Positions 10,609 through 21,569 of a stretch of 64,000 bases of DNA are shown one piece after another. The stretch covers positions 10,120,576 through 10,184,575 of the forward strand of contig NC_132926.1 of assembly GCF_047675955.1 (NCBI RefSeq), read 5' to 3'. Source of the DNA: Chlorocebus sabaeus. Lineage: Eukaryota > Chordata > Mammalia > Primates > Cercopithecidae. The notes beneath the pieces were generated by a model that was not told the DNA's origin, did no database searches, and saw nothing but the letters and a program-made list of their open reading frames with translations. Numbering within the stretch: position 1 is the stretch's first letter; every line of letters begins with the position of its first letter. A program made the translations under genes and the position numbers.

Positions 10609-11220
10609 AGATCACAATCCATGTTGCACTTGAGAGATTATGAGCACAGTAGAAGAATAAAGACAGGAAAGATGAATTCCGACGCAGGATTGTCTGAGAG
10701 AGAAGGGAATGTGGATGCTTTAACTATACAATAATTTGCAGACATTTAACAGTGCTCTCTCGCCTGCATTCTGAAAGTCATTCCAACAATACCTGTTTTC
10801 AGTAGATTTTAATCACCCACAGGTCGCGTATTCCTTTAATGAATGCCTGATGTCACCAAGCAGAATGAAATGTGCTTTACTGCCTGCTTGGAATGTGTGC
10901 AGGTCTGCCTCGTGGACCCCTAGAAGTTTCCTTCCAAAAGCAGTCCAGGTATGGTGAGAGGGAGGAATGGGGGGAACAGAAGCCCTATCCCTACATACCT
11001 GTGCAGGGGGTGTGCAACTCAGTTTGGGCCCTGGCCTCCTGTTGTCAGAGGGTGTGTAATTTCAGCTGGGTGGGGCTATGAGGTAAAGGTTCCATGTCTG
11101 CCACTGCTTGCTTTTGAAAGGTCTACCCACCTATAGCTCTGATGCATGAAATGCTTCATATTGCTTCGCGGCTTACAGCCCCTGAGTTACTCCTCACTTG
11201 GCGGGAATCAAGCCTAAGCT
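10609..11220. other. Non-repetitive intergenic DNA
   Basis: No gene, exon-like segment or repeat recognised. Confidence 0.5.
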
Positions 11221-11521
11221 TTTTTTTTTTTTTTTTTTTTTTCAAGATGGTGTCTCACTCTGCCCCCCAGGCTGGAGTGCAGTAGCGCAATCTTGGTTCA
11301 CCGCAACCTCTGCCTCCCAGGTTCAGGCAATTCTCCTGTCTAAGCCTTCCGAGTAAAGGGGATTATAGACACCTGCTACTACATCCAGCTAATTTTTGTA
11401 TTTTTACTAGAGACGATGTTTCACCACGTTGGACAGGCTGGTCTCAAACTGCTGACCTCAAATGATCCCCCCGCCTCGGCCTCCAGTGCTGGGATTACAG
11501 GAGTGAGCCACCTCGCCCAGC
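11221..11521 (-). repeat. Alu, full length
   Basis: T head of 22; diverged body; ends CTCGCCCAGCC. Confidence 0.92.
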
Positions 11522-11901
11522 CCTAAGTCTTTTAATATAGCACACAATGATGCTTCCTTATGAGTTAACACTGGGTACTTGGGAGACAAAGATAAATAAA
11601 ACCTTTCCTACCCTCAAGTGAGAGAAGCTCAACTGAGACTTACAGGAAATAAAATTAGATAATACCGACTTACAAAACTGAAAATTCCAGGGGGTAGATT
11701 CAAGCATTGCTGGATTTGGCTCAGATTATTTCTCAGGGCTTGGATTCTTCCTCTTTCTCAGCTGAATTTTCCTCTATGTTAGTTTCCCGCTTGGGTAGGC
11801 TCTCGCCAATTGGAGAGAAGCCCCATTGACTCCAAGCAGCTGCAAGTTTACTTCCTCCAAAATTCATCGGCAGAAGAAAAGATTCTTCTAAACAATTGGT
11901 T
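11522..11901. other. Intergenic DNA with a possible L2 relic
   Basis: 'CCTTTCCTACCCTCAAGTGA' near 11602 is L2-like; otherwise unassigned. Confidence 0.4.
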
Positions 11902-12206
11902 GGCTGGGCATGGTGGCTCACGCCTGTAATCCCAACACTTTGGAGGCCAAGGTGGGTGGATCACTTAAGGTCAGGAGTTTAAGGCCAGCCTGGTCAACAT
12001 GGCGAAACCCTGTTTCTACTAAAAATACAAAAATTGGCTGGATGTGGTAGCAGGTGCCCGTAATCCCAGCTACTCAGGAGGCTGAGGCAAGAGAATTGCT
12101 TGGACTGGAGAAACAGAGGTTGCAGTGAGCCAAGATCGTGCCACTGCACACCAGTCTAGGCAACAGAGTGAGACTCCATCTCAAAAAAACAAAAAAACAA
12201 AAACAA
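11902..12206 (+). repeat. Alu, full length
   Basis: Tail of A/C (CAAAAA) type. AACAATT repeats on both flanks. Confidence 0.92.
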
Positions 12207-12824
12207 AACAAATTAACAATTTATTGGTTATTTGGGGAGTTCTTTCGGGTCTTTATTGTTTGTTTTTTAAAGTCCTGAATCTGCCTCTTCTTAGCTGAAT
12301 TGAATCACATGACCATCCTAGAGCAATCCTGTGTTTGAAATGCACTGATTGGCTTGAGTCTGAGACTTGGGACCACGCTGGAGTGGGGATGAAGTGGGCT
12401 CCACCAGAATCAGATGGACTAAGAGTCGTAGATGGGAGGAACTGACTCTTCAGAGGGAATTCTGGGCACCACTACTGGAGGAAGAATGAATGAATACTGG
12501 GCAGGCACAAACTACACAGATTAAAATCTAACCTTTATTCCGCTGTGGCAATAAGTCCATTGTCTGGTCATAATACAGAGTGTTCTGTATGCAGTCCAAA
12601 AAACTGTGTTGAAGAGCAAGACTTTGTTGTCTCTTCAATATTTTTCAAAGGGCACAGTACTCTGATTTCTAGGATTCCTTCCATTTATTCAAAGAAAAGT
12701 TTATCTTCTTACTTGTAGACCAGAGAAAGAAAAGTCACAAGGTAATAGGAACATTCCTTAGGAAGATCCAATTCCATCTGCTCGAATTAGTTGCTTAACC
12801 AGCAACTGTCTAAACTATAGTTTG
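12207..12824. other. Non-repetitive or ancient intergenic DNA
   Basis: No gene. 'CTGATTGGCTTGAGTCTGAG' and neighbours hint at an ancient repeat not identified by eye. Confidence 0.4.
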
Positions 12825-13128
12825 GGTTGGGCTTGGGGGCTCACGCCTATAATCTCAACACTTTGAGAGGCCAAGGCTGGCTGATCACTTGAGGTCAGGA
12901 GTTCGAGACCAGTCTGGCCAACCTGGCAAAACCCCATCTCTACTAAAAATACAAATATTAGCCAGGCGTGGTGGTGGGCACCTGTAATCCCAGGTACTCA
13001 GGAGGCTGAGGCAGGAGAATCGCTTGAACCCGGGAGGTGGAGGTTGCAGTGAGCCGAGATCACACCATTGCACTCCACTCTGGGTGGCAGAGTGAGACAC
13101 TACCTCAAAAAAAAAAAAAAAAAAAATG
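12825..13128 (+). repeat. Alu, full length
   Basis: Diverged 5' end (GGTTGGGCTTGGGGGCTCAC); pure A tail. Confidence 0.92.
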
Positions 13129-13636
13129 GTTGGGTGTCTTGAAAGGTCCTACCTGCCACATCAGAAGGGAGACCCTCACACAAATGACCACGGCTGGGTG
13201 GGTGGTTAATTTCACCAGCATAAATGAACAATGTGGAATTCCATTGCATGCATCTATCTGTTCTTTGTCATTTCCCTGAGCTTGTTCCTCCCAAGGAAAG
13301 ATTAAATCAGAAACTTGAATTTGGACAGCCTCCTTGCCGTAGTTTTTCAGTAAGTAGAGATGATGCCTCAATAAGGCAGGCTGGGGGAATCAGCCTCTCT
13401 CTTTGCTACTTGTTAGCTGAGACATTGCCCTTTCAGAGCCAAAAGCAATATTTTCATCCCTACTAACTTAGATTCCTGGCTTGCTGTAATTTAACAAATA
13501 TTTTTCTAAATAGCTACCATGTATTCCCATTGGCCACCTGTGGTAGGTTGAACTATTTATTATTGGTCTTAGTTTTTCACCCGCTACCCATGTGTCCACA
13601 CCTCTTGCCTGGGACTTTGCGCTCTCTCCCAGCAAG
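13129..13636. other. Intergenic DNA; right end perhaps an ancient MaLR-like repeat
   Basis: 13545-13636 (GGTTGAACTATTTATTATTG…CAGCAAGTATTTCC) seems to continue after the duplicated block at about 13968, as if the block had been inserted. Confidence 0.4.
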
Positions 13637-13967
13637 TATTTCCTGGCCTTCCCCTATCCTTACATCTCCCTTCCTCCACAGTGAGAACCCTGGCCTCCAA
13701 TAATATCAATGTATCTGCTCATTTGCTCAATCCTATAACATACCAAAGATAATTTCTGTGTTGTTTTGCCCATTTCAGTACAAAAATCAAATCTAATAAA
13801 ACAGAATTCAGGGTTTGTTTGCAATTTGCCCCCCAACCCCAACCCTGACCAAAACCAAGGACATATATATAAATAGTGTCCTCATACGGATTCGTTCTTT
13901 TCTTTCCTTCAGTGTGGTTATATCATTCATCGGAAATGCTGTTAAATCAATTTTAGTTTGCTTTTAA
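13637..13967 (+). repeat. Local duplication, copy A
   Basis: About 330 bp collinear with 15579-15923; shares for example 'GTGTTGTTTTGCCCATTTCA' and 'CAACCCCAACCCTGAC'. See the matching finding. Confidence 0.85.
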
Positions 13968-14335
13968 AGACAGAATGTACTTCCCCACTCTGACTTTGGG
14001 CTTGGCCATGTGACTTGCTTTGGTCAGTGGGATGTTGCCAGATGTGACACAGCTGTGGGCCCCACCTGTGTTTCTGCGGTCGGCTGTGCCTCCTTTCTTG
14101 TACTAGTGCCTTAATCACGAGAGGACTATATCCCGCCTAGCCCAGTGGTCCAAGGAAGATGAGAGACACCTGAGTTGGGCCTGGACACAACCCTCTGCTG
14201 GAGTGAAATCCAACTGATACTAGTCAGCCTCAGCTGACCTGAAGACACATAATTTCAAACAATCTGTTTGAATTTCAATATATTGTTTGCAACTACTGTT
14301 AATATTTTGTCCCATTGGTTCTCTCTCTCTCTCTC
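13968..14335. other. Ancient repeat-like intergenic DNA
   Basis: 'TTGGCCATGTGACTTGCTTT' followed by 'GGTCAGTGGGATGTTGCC' resembles an old MaLR-type LTR body (tentative). A (CT)n run lies before the Alu. Confidence 0.4.
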
Positions 14336-14647
14336 TTTTTTTTTTTTTTTGAGACAGAGTCTCACCCTGTCACCCAGGCTGGAGTGCAGTGGTGAGATCT
14401 TGGCTCACTGCAACCTCTGCCTCCCACGTTCAAGCGATTCTCCTGCCTCAGCCTCCCGAGTAGCTAAGACTACAGGTGCGTGCCACCACACCCAGCTATT
14501 TTGTATGTGTGTATTTTTAGTAGAGACGAGGTTTCGCCATGTTAATCAGGCTCGTCTAAAACTCCTGGCCTCAAGTGATCCCCCCAACCCTGCGCCCTTG
14601 GCCTCCCAAAGTGCTGGGATTACAGGTATGAGCCACCACGCCCAGCT
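14336..14647 (-). repeat. Alu, full length
   Basis: Flanks CCATTGGTTCTCT and CCATTGATTCTCT give a diverged TSD. The body has a few extra bases near 14590. Confidence 0.92.
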
Positions 14648-14689
14648 CCATTGATTCTCTTGTATGTAAATTTTGGAGAGGAAACATTT

Positions 14690-15344
14690 GAGAATAAGTT
14701 GCATATATCATGCCTTTTCCCCCCTAAATACATCAGCATGTTTTGCTTAAGAATAAGAACATTCTCTTTTATTATACAAACACAGAGCAGTTGTTAACTT
14801 CAGGAAATTTCCTACCGATACAATATATGTATCTAATCTACCATTTATATTCCAATTTTATCAATTGACCCAATAATGTCCTTTATTGAATTGTGTCTCT
14901 TTATTCTCCTGTAATCTGAAACAGTTTCTCAGCTGTTCTTTAACTTTAATGACAGTGACATTTTAAAAAATAGAGCCCTCATTTTTATTACAGAATGGCC
15001 CTCCACTTGGATTTGACTGTTAACTTCCTCATGATTCCATTCAGGCTACGCATCCCCAGTCAGAACCTCATGCACGTGATGCTCCATCACTCTCAGGATA
15101 TCCCATTCAAAGGCACAAGGTGTCCATCTGTCCCACTTTGGTGATATTAATTTTGATCATTTGGTCAAGGTGTTGTCAATTTTTTTCTTCTCTGCAGTTA
15201 CTATTTTTTTCTCTTGCAACAAAGAAGCAATTACGGGAAGATATTTTAAGATAGTCAAATAAATATTAAGCACTACATTAAAATTTCCTTCATATATTTA
15301 GCATCCATTGATGATTTTCCCTGAACCAGTCTTTTTTTTTCTTT
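14690..15344 (-). repeat. L1M 3' region relic
   Basis: 'CAATTGACCCAATAATGTCC', 'CTGAAACAGTTTCTCAGC', 'CTCATGATTCCATTCAGG' and 'TGATCATTTGGTCAAGGTG' follow an old L1 3' segment in antisense. Confidence 0.65.
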
Positions 15345-15506
15345 TTTCTTTTCTTTTTTTTTTGAAACAGGGTCTCACTTTGTCACCCAGGCTGGAATAC
15401 AGTGGCGCTATTATAACTCACTGCAGCCTCAACCTCCTGGCCTCAAGTGATCCTCCTGCCTCAGCCTGAGTAGCTAGGACTACAGGCATGCAACATGACA
15501 CTTGGC
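15345..15506 (-). repeat. Alu monomer-length fragment
   Basis: Only one arm (AluJ/FLAM-like), with a mixed T/C head. Confidence 0.83.
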
Positions 15507-15533
15507 TAAAACATTTTTATGTATATTTTAGAA

Positions 15534-15549
15534 AGTGTGAGCTCACACT
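15534..15549. repeat. Perfect 16-bp palindrome
   Basis: AGTGTGAGCTCACACT, nested within weaker outer arms GGCTAAAA (15504) and TTTTAGCC (about 15571). Confidence 0.9.
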
Positions 15550-15578
15550 AAAACATTCCATTTTAGCCCATCACCACT

Positions 15579-15923
15579 GATTTCTTGACCTTCCCCCATC
15601 CTTAGATCTCCCTTCCTCCACAATGAGAACCCTGGCTCCCAATAATATAAATGTATCCACTCATTTGCTCAATCTTGTAGTATACCTAAGGCAGTTTTTG
15701 TGTTGTTTTGCCCATTTCAGTAAAAAAATCAAATCTAACAAAAAGGAATTTGGGGTTTGTTTGCAATTTGCCCCCCTAACCCCAACCCTGACAAAAACCA
15801 AGGACATATATACAAATAGTATGCTCATAAGTTACTTGGAATTAGTTCTTCTCTTTCCTTCAATGTGGTTATATTATTCATCAGAAATGTTGTTAAATCA
15901 ATTTGTTTTAGTTTGCTTTTAGT
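15579..15923 (+). repeat. Local duplication, copy B
   Basis: Second copy of the 13637-13967 block, about 1.94 kb downstream in the same orientation, with substitutions and small indels throughout. Confidence 0.85.
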
Positions 15924-15974
15924 TTTAGGTGTTTTGGGTCTCCGCATTCTTCTTGATTTAATTTAATTTATTTA

Positions 15975-16277
15975 TTTATTATTTTATTTTTGAGAAGGAG
16001 TTTCGCTGTTGTCCCCGAGGCTGGAGTGCAAGGTGCAATCTCAGCTCACTACAAACCTCCACCTCTCAGGTTCAAGCGATTCTCTTGCCTCAGCCTCCTG
16101 AGTAGCCAAGATTACAAGCACCCGCCACCATGCCCAGCTAATTTATTTTGTCTTTTTAGTAGAGACGGGGTTTCACCATGTTGGCCAGGCTGGTCTTAAA
16201 CTCCTGACCTCAGGTGATCCGCCTGCCTTGGCCTCCCAAAGTGCTGGGATTACAGGCGTGAGCCACTGACGCCAGCC
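15975..16277 (-). repeat. Alu, full length
   Basis: TTTA-type head; body slightly shortened at 16030; ends GACGCCAGCC. Confidence 0.92.
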
Positions 16278-16357
16278 TTCATTTTATTTTTGAAGGTATA
16301 GAATATTAGAATGCTTCTAAAAGAAAAACCATACAAAAAAAGCATAATCAGATAAAG

Positions 16358-16640
16358 GGACCAGGTGCAGCAGCTTACGCCTGTAATCGCAGCACTTTGG
16401 GAGGCCGAGGTGGTTGGATCCCTTGAGGTCATGAGATCAAGACCAGCCTGGCCAACATGTTGAAATCTCATCTCTACTAAAAATACAAAAAATAGCCAGG
16501 CATAGTGGCACATGCCTGTAATCCCAGCTACCCGGGAGGCTGAAGCAGGAGAATCACTTGAACTCAGGAGGTGGAGGTTGCAGTGAGCCGAGATTGTACC
16601 ACTATACTCCAGCATGGGTGACAGAGCAAGACTCTGTCAG
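16358..16640 (+). repeat. Alu, full length
   Basis: Diverged 5' end GGACCAGGTGCAGCAGC; its A tail has become the microsatellite that follows. Confidence 0.92.
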
Positions 16641-16664
16641 AGAAAGAAAGAAAGAAAGAAAGAA

Positions 16665-16698
<34 letters not shown>

Positions 16699-16817
16699 AA
16701 GAAAAGAAAAAGAAAGAAAGAGAAAGAGAAAGAAAGAAAGAAAGGAAGGAAGGAGGAAAGAGAGAGAGAGAAAGAAAGAAAGAAAGAAAAAGAGAGAGAG
16801 AGAGAGAGAGAGAGAAA
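16638..16817 (+). repeat. GAAA/GA purine microsatellite
   Basis: About 180 bp of pure purines on the plus strand (GAAA, GA, GGAA units). Confidence 0.93.
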
Positions 16818-16879
16818 GGCATTCCTTTCCATATTCCTTCTGTTCATTCTCCACTCCCAATGCCCAGTAGATTGTAGAT

Positions 16880-17170
16880 AATCAGTTATATACTTTCCAT
16901 GTTTCAGTAACGATAAACAGATATATGTCTGTTTTCATATTTTCTCTCATTCTAAATATACATTTTGCTTGTTTCACTGAACAAAATATCTTGGGAAGCA
17001 CTCCATGTGACAAGAGGGCACGAGACATGTCTTCTTTGTGCAGCTGCAGAGTATCCCTTGTACGTATCATAGTTTATTCAACCTATTTCATATATTTAGA
17101 TATTTAGGTCATTTTCAGTGTTTTGCAATTATAAACAATGCAGCAATGAAAACTTTTCTGCATATGTATT
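16880..17170 (-). repeat. L1M 3'UTR piece, distal
   Basis: 'GCAATTATAAACAATGCAGC' and neighbours follow the antisense L1M 3'UTR ('TATGAATAATGCTGCTATGA'). Confidence 0.65.
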
Positions 17171-17472
17171 CTTTTTTTTTTTTTTTTTTTTTTTTGAGAC
17201 AAGGTCTCACTCTGTTGCTCAAGCTGAGAGCTGTGGCACTATCCCAGCTAACTGCAGCTTCGACTTCCTGAGTTCAAGCAATTCTCTTGCCTCAACCTCC
17301 CAAGTAGCTGGGACTACAGGCGTGCGCCACCATGCCTGGCTAATTTTTGATTATTTGTAGAAATTGGGGTCTCACTATGTTGCTCAGTCTGGTCTTAAAC
17401 TCCTGGACTCAAGCAATCCTCCCACATCAGCCTCCCAGAGTGCTGGGATTATAGACATGAGCGCACCTGGCC
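17171..17472 (-). repeat. Alu J-like, full length
   Basis: TSD TTCTGCATATGTATT on both sides. Confidence 0.92.
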
Positions 17473-17724
17473 CCACTTCTGCATATGTATTTTTCTATTG
17501 TAGGAAGCATTATCTTCCAGGTAAATCACCATAAGTGGGAATGTTGGTGGGAATGTTGGGTTAAAGGGTAAGTGCATATGTGGTTTTGTTAGGTATTGCC
17601 AAATTCTCTTCTCTAGTGGTTGTGCCGTAGGTGAGTGCTGGTTTCCCCGTGGACTCACCAATAGAGTGAACTGTCAAGATTTTGAATTTTTGCCAAGCTG
17701 TTCAGGTAAGAAATGATATCTCAG
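17473..17724 (-). repeat. L1M 3'UTR piece, proximal
   Basis: 'GTTAGGTATTGCCAAATTC' continues the element split by the Alu. Confidence 0.6.
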
Positions 17725-17802
17725 TGTAGTTTTTTAAGAACAATTTTTTGATATATAATTTACATGCCATAAAATCCACCCATTTAAAGTGTACAATGTA
17801 AT
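17725..17802 (-). repeat. L1M 3'UTR, start of a second mosaic
   Basis: 'CATGCCATAAAATCCACCC' followed by 'TTTAAAGTGTACAAT' is the classic antisense L1M block. Confidence 0.8.
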
Positions 17803-18196
17803 TTTTTTGTTTTGTTGTTGTTGTTGTTGTTGTTTATTTTGAGACAGAGTCTCGCTCTGTCACCTAGGCTGGGGGTGCAGTGGCATGATCTTGGCTCACT
17901 GCAACCTCCACCTCCCAGGTTCAAGCAATTCTCCTGCCTCAGCCTCCCGAGTGGCTGTGATTACAGGCACCTGCCACCACGCCCAGCTAATTTTTGTATT
18001 TTAGTAGAGACGGGGTTTCTCCATGTTGGCCAGACCTGTCAGTTATGGACATTTCATATAAATGCAATCAGACACTAAGTGACCTTTTTCAACTGACTTC
18101 TATCACTTAGCATAAGATCACCTGACCTCAGGTGATCCACCTGCCTCGGCCTCCCAAAGAGCTGGGATTACAGGCGTGCGCCACCACACCTGGCCA
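17803..18196 (-). repeat. Alu carrying a 79-bp copy of L1 sequence
   Basis: A normal Alu up to CCATGTTGGCCAG (18033), then non-Alu sequence 18037-18115, then Alu again from CCTGACCTCAGGTGATCC. About 15 bp of Alu are missing at the junction. (GTT)n head. Confidence 0.9.
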
Positions 18197-18355
18197 TGTT
18201 TTTCAGTATCTTCACAGAGTTATGTTTTCCATCCCTGTAATCTAATTTTAGAATATTTTCATCACCCCAAAAAGAAACCTCATACACACTAAACACACTA
18301 AAGTCACTTTTCCCCTCCCCCCGACAGCACTGATCTACTTCCTTTTTTTCTTGTG
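18197..18355 (-). repeat. L1M 3'UTR piece
   Basis: 'TTTTCATCACCCCAAAAAGA' is diagnostic. Confidence 0.8.
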
Positions 18356-18679
18356 TTTTGTTTTGTTTTGTTTTGTTTTGTTTTGTTTTGTTTTTGAGAT
18401 GAAATTTCGCTTTGTTGCCCAGGCTGGAGTGCAATGGCGCTATCTCAGCTCACTGCAACCCCCGCCTCCCCCAAGGCTCAAGGATTCCCCTGACTCAGAC
18501 ACTCGAGTAGCTGGGATTACAGGCATATGCCACCATACCTGGCTAATTTTTGAACTTTGAGTAGACACAGGGTTTCACCATGTTGGTCAGGATGATCTGA
18601 AACTCCTGACCTCAAGGGATCCACCTGCCTCAACCTACCAAAGTGCTGGGATTACAGGTGTTAGCCACCACACCCAGCC
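18356..18679 (-). repeat. Alu with (TTTTG)n head
   Basis: Pentanucleotide (GTTTT) run 18356-18392; TSD CTACTTYCT on both sides. Confidence 0.92.
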
Positions 18680-19536
18680 CTACTTTCTGTCTGCATAGAT
18701 TTGTCAGTTATGGACATTTCATATAAATGCAATCAGACACTAAGTGACCTTTTTCAACAGACTTCTATCACTTAGCATAATGTTTTCAATGTTTCCTTCT
18801 AAAAATTTTATAGTTTTAACTCTTACATTTAGGTCTTTGATTCATTTTGAGTTAATTTTGTTACAGGATGTGAAGAGTCCAATTTCATTCTTTTTCGTGT
18901 GGATATCCAGTTGTCCTGGTACTATCTGTTGAAAAAACTATTTTTTTCCCATTGAATTGCATTGGCACTTTTGTGGGAAATCAATTGATAAATAAAAGCA
19001 TTTATTTATGACATTCAATACTCAGTGTAGTTTTAATTTTTCTTTTATTATGAGTTGTTGAACATATTTATATATGTTTAAGGGCCATTGGATAACTTTT
19101 GTGTGTGTGAGTCATGCCTTTTCTCAAATTTTCCATAGGATGATTTTGATCTTTTTTTCTTCCTATATTTTGACTTTTTTTAACTGAGGCAAACTGCAAA
19201 TATTTTCTCCTTGTTGGTTATTCGTCTTTTGACTTTGCTTGGGTGTTTTTGGTCAGGCAAAACGTTTTATTTTTATACAGTTAAATGAATCTATTTTTCT
19301 TGCATTGTATCTGGATTTTGAGATGTAATTTAAAAGCCTTTCCCTACATCTAGGTTATAGAATTTACCCATATTTTCATCTAGTTCTTATCTATACATAC
19401 AGTTTCATATTTTATGTTTAAAACTCTGATCTATTTTGAGTTTATTCTTGTGTTTTGGGATTAGGAATGAATCTAATTTTATTATTTTTTCCAAATGGTT
19501 TTTCAGTTGCCCCAATACTACTTATCAAAAATTCCA
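18680..19536 (-). repeat. L1 ORF2 end / 3'UTR mosaic
   Basis: 'CACTTAGCATAATGTTTTCA', 'GGTCTTTGATTCATTTTGAG', 'GTGGATATCCAGTTGTCC' and later 'TTCAGTTGCCCCAATACTAC' are antisense L1 segments, apparently from more than one L1 copy. Confidence 0.75.
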
Positions 19537-19831
19537 GGCCTGGAGTGGTGGCTCACGCCTATAATCCCAGCACTTTGGGAAGCCAAAGCGGGTGGATCAC
19601 CTGAGGTCAGGAGTTCGACAACAGCCTAACCAATATGATGAAACCCTGTCTCTACCAAAAATACAAAAATTAGCCAGGTGTGGTGGCATGTGCCTGTAAT
19701 TCCAGCTACTTGGGAGGCTGAGACGGGAGAATCATTTACATGGGAGGCAGAGGTTGCAGTGAGCCAAGATGGTGCCATTGCACTCCAGCCTGGGCAACAA
19801 GAGTGAAACTCTGTCTCAAAAAAAAAAATCT
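19537..19831 (+). repeat. Alu, full length
   Basis: 5' end GGCCTGGAGTGGTGGCTCAC; short A tail. Confidence 0.92.
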
Positions 19832-19990
19832 GTATTTTCCACCTGAAGTTAATATCAACTTGTTCATATCATTAAAACAAATTTTTTTGGTATTTTTATG
19901 GGTCCCAGTTTAACATCATAAATGAATTTGGGGAGTAAGTTGAATCACTCTATCAAAGAACAAGGAATGTTTTACCATTCATTCTAGTCT
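19832..19990 (-). repeat. L1 piece (antisense)
   Basis: AT-rich L1-like continuation between two Alu insertions. Confidence 0.55.
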
Positions 19991-20091
19991 GCTTTTTTTT
20001 TTTTTCTAAGAGGCTAGACTCAAAACCCTGGGCTCAAGGAATCCTCCCACCTCAGCCTCCCAAGTAGCTGGGACTAGAGGCATGCACCAGC
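19991..20091 (-). repeat. Alu fragment (about 100 bp)
   Basis: 'CCTCAGCCTCCCAAGTAGCT' and 'GGACTAGAGGCATGCACCA', T-rich head; only part of one arm. Confidence 0.8.
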
Positions 20092-20655
20092 TTCAAGTCT
20101 ACTTCTTATGTTTCAAAGTTTTCCCATACACATGTTGTGTGTTTCTTGTTAACATTATTCCTAAATGTTTTATCTTCCGAGTCATCACTGTAAATTATTT
20201 TTCCTGCAAGATTATGCTCTAATTATTGTTTGTATGAAAGCTATTAATTTTTATATATTAATTTTATAAACCGAACCTGCAGAATGCTATCACTGAGCAT
20301 TATCAATGAATCTCTGGGATTTACCAGGTATGCTATCATACCTTTGACAAACAGAAATACTTATATATTTTTTCCAATTCTATGCCTAATTTGACTTTTC
20401 TTGTCTAATTGCATTGGCTTATACTATCCTCCAGGATAATGTTAAATAGTAGTGAAATTAGTGAGTTTCCTTGCCTTATTCCTGATCTTTAGTATTTTCC
20501 CTTAAGTAAGATACTGGCTTTAGGACTAAGGTGTATATGTTTTTATTGTGTTATGGAAATAGGAATCCATTCCTATTTCCTCAAGAGTTTTTTTGTTATT
20601 TGATTTTTGTTTGTTACTTTTTCACAATGGATGGTGGGTTTTGCCAAAGCTTTTT
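20092..20655 (-). repeat. L1 ORF2 relic (antisense)
   Basis: 'GAATGCTATCACTGAGC', 'CTAATTGCATTGGCTTATAC' and 'GAGTTTCCTTGCCTTATTCC' are antisense L1 ORF2 (reverse transcriptase region) signatures. Confidence 0.7.
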
Positions 20656-21007
20656 TGTTTGTTTGTTTTTTGTGGGGTTTTTTGAGACAGAGTCTCAAAA
20701 CATTTTCTTTTCTTCTTTTTTGGAGAAGGAGTTTTGATCTTGTCACCCAGGCTGTAGTGCAGTGACTCGATCTTGGCTCACTGCAACCTCTGCCTCTTAG
20801 GCTCAAGCAATTCTCCTGCCTCAGCCTCCTGAGTAGCTGGGATTACAGGCACATGCCACCACGCCTGGCTAATTTTTGTAATTTTAGTATAGATGGGATT
20901 TCACCATGTTGGCCAGGCTGGTCTTGAACTCCTGGCCTCAAGTGATCCGCTAGCCTCAGCCCCCAAAAATGTGCTAGGATTACAGGTGTGAGCCACTGCA
21001 CCTGGCC
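20656..21007 (-). repeat. Alu with duplicated head
   Basis: A GAGACAGAGTCTCAAAA stub precedes a second T-rich head and a full Alu body. TSD CAAAGCTTTTT / CAAAGCTTTTTA. Confidence 0.88.
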
Positions 21008-21103
21008 AGTTTTGTCAAAGCTTTTTAAGCACATATGGGAATGATCATATGATTTTTCTTCTTAGATCTATAAATATGTTTAATTATATTAAAAGATTTT
21101 GCT
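21008..21103 (-). repeat. L1 ORF2 relic (antisense)
   Basis: AT-rich L1 continuation to the next Alu. Confidence 0.6.
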
Positions 21104-21408
21104 GCTGGGAGCGGTGGTTCACTCCTGTAATCCCAGCACTTTGAAAGGCTGAGGCGGGTGGATCACCTGAGGTTGGGAGTTCAAGACCAGCCTGACCAAC
21201 ATGGAGAAACCCCATCTCTACTAAAAATACAAAATTAGCCTGGCATGGTGGCAGGCACCTGTAATCCCAGCTACTCAGAAGGCTGAGGAAGGAGAATCGC
21301 TTGAACCCAGGAGGTGGAGATTATGGTGAACCAAGATTGTGCCATTGCACTCCAACCTGGCCAACAACAGCAAAACTCTGTCTCAAAAAAAAAAAAAAAA
21401 AAAAAAAA
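21104..21408 (+). repeat. Alu, full length
   Basis: A tail of 24-25; TSD around RGATTTTGC. Confidence 0.92.
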
Positions 21409-21569
21409 AGGATTTTGCAATATTGGTCTTTTCTCACATTTTCATTATTAACTCCACTTGGTCATGGTTTATTATTTTCTTAATGTGGTGTCTGAATCTG
21501 CTAACATTTTATTTAACATTATTTATTTTTATTCTCAAAGGAGGTGATGTTTAGTTTTTTTTTAGTGTT
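21409..21569 (-). repeat. L1 ORF2 relic (antisense)
   Basis: Continues the same L1 between Alus ('CACTTGGTCATGGTTTATT'). Confidence 0.6.

Noticed and set aside
15623..15922. 99-codon open frame in duplication copy B
   Set aside because: Copy A of the same block lacks the frame, so there is no sign of coding constraint.
16558..16881. Overlapping frames rich in Glu/Arg/Lys or Ser/Leu/Phe
   Set aside because: Products of the GAAA/GA microsatellite on both strands.
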